A stretch of DNA of 50,539 nt from Planctomycetota bacterium. Lineage in GTDB: Bacteria > Planctomycetota > Phycisphaerae > UBA1845. The position numbers and the translations under genes are program-made. The stretch is from the NCBI GenBank assembly GCA_024280855.1, contig JAJRPG010000064.1:1-50539 (forward strand). Direction: 5' to 3'. The notes below the pieces were generated by a model. That model worked only from the letters and a program-made list of their open reading frames with translations. It did no database searches and was not told where the DNA came from. Position 1 is the first letter of the stretch. Every line of letters begins with the position of its first letter. Of this stretch, positions 9,527-15,960 are shown one piece after another.

Positions 9527-9542
9527 TCAGGCTATTGCCTGA
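9527..9542. repeat. compact hairpin TCAGGC-TATT-GCCTGA, copy 1
   Basis: A perfect 6-bp stem with a TATT loop. The identical 16-mer recurs at 20274-20289 and a variant, GCAGGC-TATTT-GCCTGC, at 49876-49892. In each place it is next to GTAGGGCA-family sequence, so it is probably part of the same repeat family. Confidence 0.75.
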
Positions 9543-9666
9543 CGCGAGCGCCAACCAAACATCAAATTGTAATGAGTTTCGGGTGCCCCATTCTTTGCCT
9601 ACTGGCAAAGGGTGGGGGAAGGATTCTTTTCGCCAACTCACCCCACACAACTCCAAACACCGCCCT

Positions 9667-9720
9667 GTAGGGCACGGTCGTTCTTTCGCTTACTGGCGAA
9701 AGGTTGACCTGCCTGAACTA
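9667..9720 (+). repeat. GTAGGGCA-family repeat, copy F2
   Basis: Same layout as the copy at 9448, with hairpin CTTTCG-CTTACTGG-CGAAAG and the same GACCTGCCTGAACT end. The two copies are in the same orientation, about 220 bp apart. Confidence 0.8.
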
Positions 9721-9804
9721 TCTAGACACATATGACCACCGAAGAGCCAAACTATACCAACCGACGCGGGCATCAAACACGGCTCACGCATAACTGTTGA
9801 CACG

Positions 9805-9840
9805 CAATGGTCAAGGCAGGTCTACGACCGTGCCCTACAA
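9805..9840 (-). repeat. GTAGGGCA-family repeat, short copy H1
   Basis: Read on the minus strand this is GTAGGGCACGGTCGTAGACC followed by TGCCTTGACCATTG. A 36-bp near-identical copy lies at 20329-20364. It looks like the F units without their central CTTTCG hairpin. Confidence 0.75.
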
Positions 9841-9907
9841 AACGCGCAACATGCTATAAATTTTCTCGGCGGCTTACGTTAATTGACCTAGCTAATCCGT
9901 GCGTCAC

Positions 9908-9955
9908 ACAAAAAAACGAAGCCGCCCACGATAGATAACTTCGTGAGCGGCTTCG
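9908..9955 (-). terminator. rho-independent terminator after the ParA-CBM48 gene
   Basis: Read on the minus strand, the stem CGAAGCCGCTCACGA (9955-9941) pairs with TCGTGGGCGGCTTCG (9931-9917) with one mismatch, and a run of seven T follows directly. It lies 41 bases after the stop codon. This is the clearest intrinsic terminator in the window. Confidence 0.85.
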
Positions 9956-9995
9956 CTGATAGTTCTGTCTTTTATTGAACCGAATCTCGGCAGAG

Positions 9996-11681
9996 TTATT
10001 TCTTAACCTCAGCCACCGAATTCAATTCGCCATACTCATTCGTTTCGATATTAGAATTATTAATATCGTGCGTCCATCGGCCATCCACCACCAGACGATA
10101 ACGATAACGACCCTGAGGAAGCTTTAACCGAGCCACGAAATCGCCGGCGTCCCGCCGCTCCATCGGTGTCGTGTGCGGCATCCAATCGTTAAAGTCACCA
10201 GCTAACTGCACCTCTGTCGCGTCTGGCTGATTGCTTTGGAAAATCGTAACTTCACCTTCCTGCCTGACGCCATAAATAGCTTCAATCTTCGCATCAACTT
10301 GCTCCGGCGTACTCTCATAAGCAGGCGTCGTTTCACGCGCAATTGGTTTAACATCAACCGACTCCAGGCGAGACGCTTGCGAGAATGTAGACGGTATTAC
10401 AGATGGCGTTACAACTGTCGGTTTCACATCAACGACCGTTGGCTTTATCTCAGCAGGTACCAATTTTTCCGGGCTGGCGAACTGGGGCAACTGAGGCTTC
10501 GGTAACGCCTTAGGCATTTCCGTTGTCGTGAAAGTCACCGGCGTCTTTATCTCGGCATTCTGAGAAACAGGCGCGACCAATGCTTGTGGAGCAACCGGCG
10601 CGGGCTTGGGAGCCATACTAACCGGAGCAGAAGGAGTAGCCGAAGTAGACTGCGTAGCCGTTGGCGCAACAGGTGTAATTGTTGCAACCGCAGGCGCAAC
10701 TACAGGCGAGCTAGCCACGACAACTGAATGTGCTGGTGAAGTCTCAAGTCGCGCTGGCACACTTGGCGTGACAGACTCTCGAACCTCATCTCGCGTAGGC
10801 AACGCCACAGGGTCACGAGGCCCAACCAGCGTCGTCGTAGTCGCAAGAAGCCGTTCAGCGTCAGCCGCCAGTCTTTCAACATGCTCCAATATGTCGGCCG
10901 TAGCTACATCCACAACCTCACCCGCAAGAATCTCTCTCGCTAGCTTCTGGAAATCCTTTGCACCCATACTCGTCGGGGCAAATTCCGTGATTGGCTGGCC
11001 ATAACTAACGCTTTCTTTTAGCTTCGTATTAAAATTGATGATCGTCTCAAACACAATGCCCTTATACCGACTACGCAACTCAGCCAAAACTTCACGAGCC
11101 AGCTTAGTGCGCACATCATATTGATTCGGCAACACCCGAGCGTTTGGATTTTTACCGCGCTTCTGACACAAATTTTCAACCGTAGCGAGCTGTTGCGTCA
11201 GACCATGTAGTGAGAAATAACCCGTATCCACAGGAATAATAATGTCATCAGCCGAACATAAACCATTACGCATCAATGCGCCGTAATGAGGCGGGCAATC
11301 AATAATACAATAGTCATATCGATTGTTCGTAGCTGAGAGCAACTCGCGCAGGAGCGTATCAGCATCCTCACGATCACCGACTTTTGGCTCAAAGCCCGCA
11401 AGATTCCCGCGCGACGGCGCTAAATCAAGATTAGGCGTGATCTGCCAGGTCACCCGCGCAAGCTCCATAGGCTCACCTTCGACCTGAGCAACCAAACAGT
11501 CCCGAATCGATAAATCAATCTGCTCGTCGGGGACAGCCATGCCCAATGCGCAGTGCCCCTGTGGATCAAGGTCCACCAGCAACACGCGACGACTCTCCCT
11601 CGCTAGGGACGCAGCTAAGTTAATGGCTACTGTGGTCTTGCCACAGCCACCTTTTTGATTGGCAATTGTAATTGTACGCAC
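9996..11681 (-). CDS. ParA/MinD-type ATPase fused to a C-terminal CBM48/AMPK-type glycogen-binding-like domain
   Basis: Residues 1 to about 260 are a ParA-family ATPase: deviant Walker A NQKGGCGKTT at 8-17, Walker A-prime VLLVDLDPQGHC near 34, and the CIIDCPPHYGAL and IIPVDTGYFSLHGL switch regions. ParA proteins dimerise on ATP and position DNA or other cargo. A Pro/Ala/Val/Thr-rich linker of about 200 residues follows. The last 90 residues (TIFQSNQPDATEVQLAGDF, NDW, GRYRYRLVVDGRW) have the E-set fold signature of CBM48 and AMPK-beta glycogen-binding domains. No parB gene or obvious parS site is adjacent. The start is GTG with TGAGGG seven bases upstream, inside a hairpin. The domain calls are strong; the idea that the ATPase positions a glucan or glycogen-associated cargo is inference. 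Confidence 0.85.
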   Translation of the reverse strand: MRTITIANQKGGCGKTTVAINLAASLARESRRVLLVDLDPQGHCALGMAVPDEQIDLSIRDCLVAQVEGEPMELARVTWQITPNLDLAPSRGNLAGFEPKVGDREDADTLLRELLSATNNRYDYCIIDCPPHYGALMRNGLCSADDIIIPVDTGYFSLHGLTQQLATVENLCQKRGKNPNARVLPNQYDVRTKLAREVLAELRSRYKGIVFETIINFNTKLKESVSYGQPITEFAPTSMGAKDFQKLAREILAGEVVDVATADILEHVERLAADAERLLATTTTLVGPRDPVALPTRDEVRESVTPSVPARLETSPAHSVVVASSPVVAPAVATITPVAPTATQSTSATPSAPVSMAPKPAPVAPQALVAPVSQNAEIKTPVTFTTTEMPKALPKPQLPQFASPEKLVPAEIKPTVVDVKPTVVTPSVIPSTFSQASRLESVDVKPIARETTPAYESTPEQVDAKIEAIYGVRQEGEVTIFQSNQPDATEVQLAGDFNDWMPHTTPMERRDAGDFVARLKLPQGRYRYRLVVDGRWTHDINNSNIETNEYGELNSVAEVKK

Positions 11682-11688
11682 AGGAATA

Positions 11689-11708
11689 CCCTCACGTTTT
11701 CATGAGGG
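11689..11708 (-). promoter_or_regulatory. hairpin that buries the ribosome binding site of the ParA-CBM48 gene
   Basis: On the minus strand, CCCTCA pairs with TGAGGG around an 8-base loop. The 3-prime arm is the Shine-Dalgarno sequence for the GTG at 11681. Translation of the leader ORF at 11692-11730 would end inside this stem and could open it. Structure is read directly; regulation is inference. Confidence 0.5.
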
Positions 11709-11730
11709 AGGCGAATAGGGAACCCCGCAT
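11692..11730 (-). CDS. putative 12-residue leader peptide upstream of the ParA-CBM48 gene
   Basis: The frame reads MRGSLFASLMKT and stops with TGA. AGGAGG lies ten bases before its ATG, a better site than that of the main gene. Its stop overlaps the TGAGGG Shine-Dalgarno of the next gene, ten bases before the GTG. Its own AGGAGG sits in the loop of an 8-bp inverted repeat, CGATATGC (11731-11738) and GCATATCG (11750-11757). Such a layout fits translational coupling, but a frame this short could arise by chance. Confidence 0.35.
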   Translation of the reverse strand: MRGSLFASLMKT

Positions 11731-11757
11731 CGATATGCCGCCTCCTGCTGCATATCG
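11731..11757 (-). promoter_or_regulatory. inverted repeat enclosing the leader ORF's ribosome binding site
   Basis: CGATATGC and GCATATCG form a perfect 8-bp stem with an 11-base loop that contains AGGAGG. It could be an RNA hairpin or a dimeric-regulator operator. The remaining upstream stretch 11760-12060 shows no gene and no promoter I would defend; it has two copies of CTGTGAAATT about 40 bases apart on the minus strand. Confidence 0.4.
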
Positions 11758-12060
11758 AACGGCTATAACGGTAGAGACGTCCGGTTTTACGGCATCCTGC
11801 CGACCAGGTTGACCGCGCCATATCGCGACACACCACAAATGGAGATCACGACCTACATCCCGAAGTATCGGTTTTCAGTACTGGAATCCTTCAACGGTTT
11901 TTCGCATAGACCGAAAAAAACATTCACTACGATACTGATATAGCCCGACGACGCTCTTTTTACCCTGAGATGCACATCTGTAAACTACACGCACAAAATT
12001 TCACAGATAATTTAATATGAAAACTGACACCGTAACAATTTCACAGGCACGACCATAAAG

Positions 12061-13134
12061 CTACTTTTCCCAACAAGCGACCCAATGGTTTTTACTTATC
12101 TCTTGCAAATGTGGCGCATCGGAAGACGTGCTTGGATTTGAGAGAGCGCAGTCGGCTAAAATCAAGCCGATCTCGCCGTTTTGGCTCTCAATTGTTTTTC
12201 GTCCCCCCTTGGAAGCCATTTGTGAGGAGAGTGTACACCTCGGATGAAACGGACAGCCTGCTGGCTTATGTACTCTTGTCGGCGGCGAACCTGCTATCAC
12301 CGGCAGGCGGTCAACTTTTGTATGTAACTGCGGGGCACAAGCTAATAACGCTTTCGTATATGGATGCCCCGGCGTCGAAAGAACCTTCTGCGATTGGCCA
12401 TGCTCCACTATTTTGCCTGCGTACATCACATAAGTATACGCCGCTCGCTGGGCGACCAAACCCAAGTCGTGCGTAATGAATAATACGCTCATCCCTGTTT
12501 CAGATTGCAAATTCCCGATCAAATCAAGGATTTCCTTTTGCGTGGTCACGTCCAGCGCCGTCGTCGGCTCATCCGCAATCAATAGCGCAGGCTCACAGGC
12601 CAGCGCCATAGCTATCATGACGCGCTGCTTCATCCCGCCTGACAATTGGTGCGGATAATGATCCACCTTTTGCCCCGCATCTGCAATGCCAACCCGTGTC
12701 AGTAACGCCATCGCCTCTTGCTTAGCCTCGCGTGGGTTCATGTCCCGATGCAACAAGATAGCCTCGATAATTTGCGATCCAACGGTAAACACCGGGTTCA
12801 ATGAGGTCATAGGTTCCTGAAAAATCATCGCGATACGAGAGCCTCGCACTTCACGCATTTGCTTGTCAGATAGCGTTAGCAAATCGATAGCCCCCGCCCC
12901 ATCGCCGACATTCAAATGTATATACGATCCACGCACACATGCCGGCGGCTGAGGCAGCAATCTCATGAGTGCCAGCGCGGTTGCACTTTTACCGCTCCCA
13001 CTCTCACCCACCAAAGCCACCGCCTGCCCGAATGGAATACCAAGCGAGACGTCATCGACAGCCAAGTGATCTAGACTATCAACTGCGAAGGTCACAGATA
13101 ATCCATCAATAGTGAGTAAGTTAGTTTGCGACAT
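12061..13134 (-). CDS. oppD: oligopeptide/dipeptide ABC transporter ATP-binding protein (OppD/DppD family)
   Basis: This 357-residue cytoplasmic ATPase powers peptide import with the permeases encoded at 14018-15960. The sequence shows Walker A GESGSGKS near residue 43, Q-loop MIFQEPMTSLNP, signature LSGGMKQR, Walker B LLIADEPT and the switch His in ITHDLG. The C-terminal oligopeptide-transporter domain is complete, with PGHPYTKAL, GSPP, the CPFHPRC cysteine cluster and the usual ...VACWEK ending. The gene is the last of the opp set but is separated from oppC by 0.9 kb that holds two direct repeats and an unrelated membrane-protein gene. A partner ATPase (oppF) is not present, so OppD may work as a homodimer or pair with a distant gene product. 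Confidence 0.92.
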   Translation of the reverse strand: MSQTNLLTIDGLSVTFAVDSLDHLAVDDVSLGIPFGQAVALVGESGSGKSATALALMRLLPQPPACVRGSYIHLNVGDGAGAIDLLTLSDKQMREVRGSRIAMIFQEPMTSLNPVFTVGSQIIEAILLHRDMNPREAKQEAMALLTRVGIADAGQKVDHYPHQLSGGMKQRVMIAMALACEPALLIADEPTTALDVTTQKEILDLIGNLQSETGMSVLFITHDLGLVAQRAAYTYVMYAGKIVEHGQSQKVLSTPGHPYTKALLACAPQLHTKVDRLPVIAGSPPTRVHKPAGCPFHPRCTLSSQMASKGGRKTIESQNGEIGLILADCALSNPSTSSDAPHLQEISKNHWVACWEK

Positions 13135-13154
13135 CGTCCGTGGTTCTTACCTCT

Positions 13155-13214
13155 TTTGTAGGTCGGGTCATCGACCCGACGTTTCTTGGCGTGCCGGGTC
13201 GATCACCCGGCCTA
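13155..13214 (+). repeat. direct repeat family A, copy 1
   Basis: The unit begins TTTTGTAGGTCGGGTCATCG. It has an inner stem CGGGTC-ATC-GACCCG, the spacer TTTCTTGGCGTG, and a second stem CCGGG...CCCGG. The first 50 or so bases are essentially identical to the copy at 13877-13936 in the same orientation. The two copies bracket the gene at 13279-13827. Confidence 0.9.
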
Positions 13215-13278
13215 AATTGCTCCGTTGCGACTATTTGTATTGGCGGGCAGCAGCCCATCATGCCTCACCTCAACCATG

Positions 13279-13827
13279 TCAAAACAAATCTTCCTGACAT
13301 TTTTTCTTCTTTGAGATGAAGAATGCACTTTTGAAGCATAGAAACCCTGCCATTAGGCAAAGAAGCGTAATAAAAACTGTAACGACGACGCCGCAAACTA
13401 TAATTGGCATTAAGTGGGAAAATCTTGAGGGTGGTTTACCTGCACAAATCGCAGCACAAATTAATGCACCACTCACCGAGAAAAAGAAGATCCCCATAAT
13501 CATCTGGCGAACAATATCTCCAAACGAATATCTCTTGCTAGGGTTTTCATCAACATGAACGTTTTTATACATCCTAATAAGACTGAATAATAATCCTAAT
13601 AAATATGAATCATTACGATTAGGCGTATTCGTAACACAACTCCAAATGCACTCGGCCATAATGCATGCGTTCGGGAGAATCCATAGGAAAGCTAATGCCA
13701 GGTAATAGCTCCAGCCAGTAACGTCCAATTGCAATATCAGAGTAGCAAAGCAATTGAATAAAGTCGCTATTAGCACAGTAATCGTTATCTTATACGTCCA
13801 AAATGCTCTAGCCGACATCTTTACCAT
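13279..13827 (-). CDS. four-helix membrane protein of unknown function between direct repeats
   Basis: I do not recognise this 182-residue protein. It has four hydrophobic segments at about residues 12-33, 41-63, 112-130 and 140-165, a polar loop with VDENPSKRYSFGDIVRQM between the second and third, and a Lys-rich tail SKKKKC. Cys residues are frequent inside the helices. The gene is AT-richer than the surrounding opp genes and interrupts the interval between oppC and oppD. It is flanked on both sides by copies of the same repeat in direct orientation, which suggests it arrived as a unit. The ATG at 13827 and the in-frame ATG at 13818 are both possible. No ribosome binding site is obvious. 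Function is unknown. Confidence 0.6.
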   Translation of the reverse strand: MVKMSARAFWTYKITITVLIATLFNCFATLILQLDVTGWSYYLALAFLWILPNACIMAECIWSCVTNTPNRNDSYLLGLLFSLIRMYKNVHVDENPSKRYSFGDIVRQMIMGIFFFSVSGALICAAICAGKPPSRFSHLMPIIVCGVVVTVFITLLCLMAGFLCFKSAFFISKKKKCQEDLF

Positions 13828-13876
13828 AATACTACACTCACAGAATTTAATTGGCTTAACAATAATGATCTTTAAG

Positions 13877-13936
13877 TTTTGTAGGTCGGGTCATCGACCC
13901 GACGTTTCTTGGCGTGCCGGGTCGATGCCCAACCTA
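13877..13936 (+). repeat. direct repeat family A, copy 2
   Basis: Same sequence and orientation as the copy at 13155 over the first 50 bases, diverging only near the right end, where GATGCCCAACCTAC can pair back to GTAGGTCGGGTC. It lies about 50 bases upstream of the start of the bracketed membrane-protein gene. Confidence 0.9.
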
Positions 13937-13980
13937 CTTCAATAACCAATCTGCGGCTGACAACATATAACTCACCACGT

Positions 13981-14012
13981 CCGCGCGGGTTGAAACCCGC
14001 GGCTCTTTTTTT
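13981..14012 (+). repeat. GAGCCGC-type hairpin repeat (family D) with a T-run
   Basis: CGCGGGTT-GAA-ACCCGCG is followed by GCTC and seven T on the plus strand. It has the shape of an intrinsic terminator, but all nearby genes read the other way. On the minus strand it reads GAGCCGCGGGTTT..., the same opening as the hairpins at 19314, 22370, 45807, 48166 and 48823. Confidence 0.6.
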
Positions 14013-14017
14013 AACAC

Positions 14018-15040
14018 TCATATCAAAGTCGCCTGCGACGATTTCGGATCTATGGCGTCACGCACACCATCACCGATAAAGTTCAACGCAATTAGTGTCA
14101 CAACTAAAGCACCACAAGGAAAGGCAATTAACCACCAAAACCCTACAAACGCATTCACCGATTCCACACCGTCCGCGGCTAACCTCCCCAGCGACGGAAT
14201 GGGCTGCTGCACACCAATCCCCAAAAAGCTCAGGAATGATTCTTGCAAAATCGCTTGCGGAATAACCAGCGTCGCATAAATTACGATAGGCCCCGCGACG
14301 TTAGGCAATATGTGACGACGCAGCAAGTAGAATACACCCGCACCATTCGCCCGCGCGGCTTCTACAAAAGGCTGCGTACGAAGTGACAACACTTGCCCAC
14401 GCACCACACGGGCCAGCGTCAGCCAACTCACGCCGCCAATAGCTACGACCAGAATAATTAACTGCGCCAACATGGCATGACCATCCAACAAACTCGTAAG
14501 CGGGCGCGTGATAGCTACCTTCATTAAAATCACCATAAGAATATACGGAAGCGAATATAGCACGTCTACCATGCGCATCATCATCGCATCAACTCGGCCA
14601 CCCATCAAAGCCGCCGTCGCGCCCCAGGTGGAACCGACGACCACAGCTACGAATGCCGCGCACCCACCGATGATTAAACTCAACAACGTCGCGGGAAGAA
14701 TACGACACAGTAAACTTCTACCCAAATCGTCATGTCCCATCCATGACGTCGCCCGCCAGGCAAACCGATCAAGCCTAGGCCAGTCGCTACGCACACCATG
14801 ATTTAATGCTTTCCCGTAGGCATCAAACGCAACGGCGGGCAAAGTCATCGGGGCAGCCCGCACCGCGCTATCCAGCGACTGAACATTGTACCACCGCGTA
14901 GTCCACGGCAGTGAAGCCAACGCGATGAGTAACACCGTAGCAAAAACAACCAGACCAACCACGGCGAATCGGTTCGCGCAAAACCTTAGCCAACAGCTTT
15001 TTCTTCCGGAAACCAAACTATCTGCTGCGCCGTTTGTCAT
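14018..15040 (-). CDS. oppC: oligopeptide ABC transporter permease OppC/DppC
   Basis: The 340-residue inner-membrane protein has an N-terminal helix (FAVVGLVVFATVLLIALASL), a periplasmic stretch of about 70 residues, and five further helices. The binding-protein-dependent permease motif that contacts the ATPase is visible as EAARANGAGVFYLLRRHILPNVAGP. This is one of two permease subunits for peptide import. Its ATG overlaps the TGA of oppB by one base (TGATG), which implies translational coupling. The family and subunit assignment are secure; the peptide specificity is not visible. Confidence 0.92.
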   Translation of the reverse strand: MTNGAADSLVSGRKSCWLRFCANRFAVVGLVVFATVLLIALASLPWTTRWYNVQSLDSAVRAAPMTLPAVAFDAYGKALNHGVRSDWPRLDRFAWRATSWMGHDDLGRSLLCRILPATLLSLIIGGCAAFVAVVVGSTWGATAALMGGRVDAMMMRMVDVLYSLPYILMVILMKVAITRPLTSLLDGHAMLAQLIILVVAIGGVSWLTLARVVRGQVLSLRTQPFVEAARANGAGVFYLLRRHILPNVAGPIVIYATLVIPQAILQESFLSFLGIGVQQPIPSLGRLAADGVESVNAFVGFWWLIAFPCGALVVTLIALNFIGDGVRDAIDPKSSQATLI

Positions 15041-15960
15041 CAGTAAGCCATCGTGATTCTTGGGTCAAGCCAAGCGTATAGAATATCAATTGCAAAGTTC
15101 AGCGAAATGAGCAATACGGAAAACACCAGTACCGTACTCATGATTAAACCTGCGTCGGCATTGAGTGCGGCGTTCACAAAATGCTGCCCCATTCCGGGTA
15201 CGCCGAAAACTTTTTCTACCACAAATGAACCGGTAACAGCCTGGGCAGTAGCAGGCCCGACATAACTCAGCACAGGTAAAAACGCGACTTTCAAAGCATG
15301 CGTCCACAACACATCGCGCGGCTCAACCCCCTTCGCAATTGCGGTACGAATGTAGTCACTGCTAAGCGCATCGAGCATAGCCATGCGTGTCAGTCGGCAA
15401 ATATAAGCAATAAAAGGTAGCGATAAGGTTATCACCGGAAGCGGCAGATGCCAAAGCGTGCCCCAACCGCCAATCGGAAGGATGGGCCAAGCTACGGCAA
15501 ATAATGCCATCAAGGCGGCACCGGAAACAAACGTCGGCAGCGAAATGCCGATCAGCACCCCGGAAACAATAGACACATCCACCCACGAATTACGCCGCGA
15601 AGCGCTAATCACACCAAGCGGCACACCGATCAGCACCGCAACAAGTATAGCTAAGATGCCAATGGTCGCGGAGATGGGAAGCGCCTGTGCGACGATTTGC
15701 GTGCAGGTCCAATCGTTATAAGTAAACGATGGGCCAAAATCCAACCTAACTGCGCCACCTAGAAATTCCCAAAAGTATAGCCAATTGTTATCCATGCTAT
15801 ACTGTGCCCGCAGCGCACGCTCGACTTCGATGGGCATATTGCGATCGGATTGTTGAAACGGTTTTCCGGGAATCATCACGACCATAAAAAACGTGATGAC
15901 ATAAACGGCTATCAACGTAACAATCGCCCAGGATAGTCGTCTTGCGAGGTGTCGAATCAT
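15040..15960 (-). CDS. oppB: oligopeptide ABC transporter permease OppB/DppB
   Basis: The 306-residue protein opens with a membrane helix (SWAIVTLIAVYVITFFMVVMIPG), as in all DppB-type permeases, and contains the coupling motif DYIRTAIAKGVEPRDVLWTH, the typical R-x-A-x-A-K-G-x pattern. Residues near 65-85 carry LDFGPSF, conserved in this subunit. It pairs with OppC to form the channel. Its start codon overlaps the stop of oppA by four bases (ATGA), and its stop overlaps the oppC start, so the three genes are a tight operon. Length is normal for the family. Confidence 0.93.
   Translation of the reverse strand: MIRHLARRLSWAIVTLIAVYVITFFMVVMIPGKPFQQSDRNMPIEVERALRAQYSMDNNWLYFWEFLGGAVRLDFGPSFTYNDWTCTQIVAQALPISATIGILAILVAVLIGVPLGVISASRRNSWVDVSIVSGVLIGISLPTFVSGAALMALFAVAWPILPIGGWGTLWHLPLPVITLSLPFIAYICRLTRMAMLDALSSDYIRTAIAKGVEPRDVLWTHALKVAFLPVLSYVGPATAQAVTGSFVVEKVFGVPGMGQHFVNAALNADAGLIMSTVLVFSVLLISLNFAIDILYAWLDPRITMAY

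Noticed and set aside
11990-12055. Two copies of CTGTGAAATT that resemble half of a Rex operator
   Set aside because: They are direct, not inverted, repeats, and the second half-site TTCACA is missing; too weak to link to rex.
12061-13134. Possible frameshifted or truncated oppD
   Set aside because: All nucleotide-binding motifs and the complete C-terminal Cys-containing domain ending VACWEK are in one frame.
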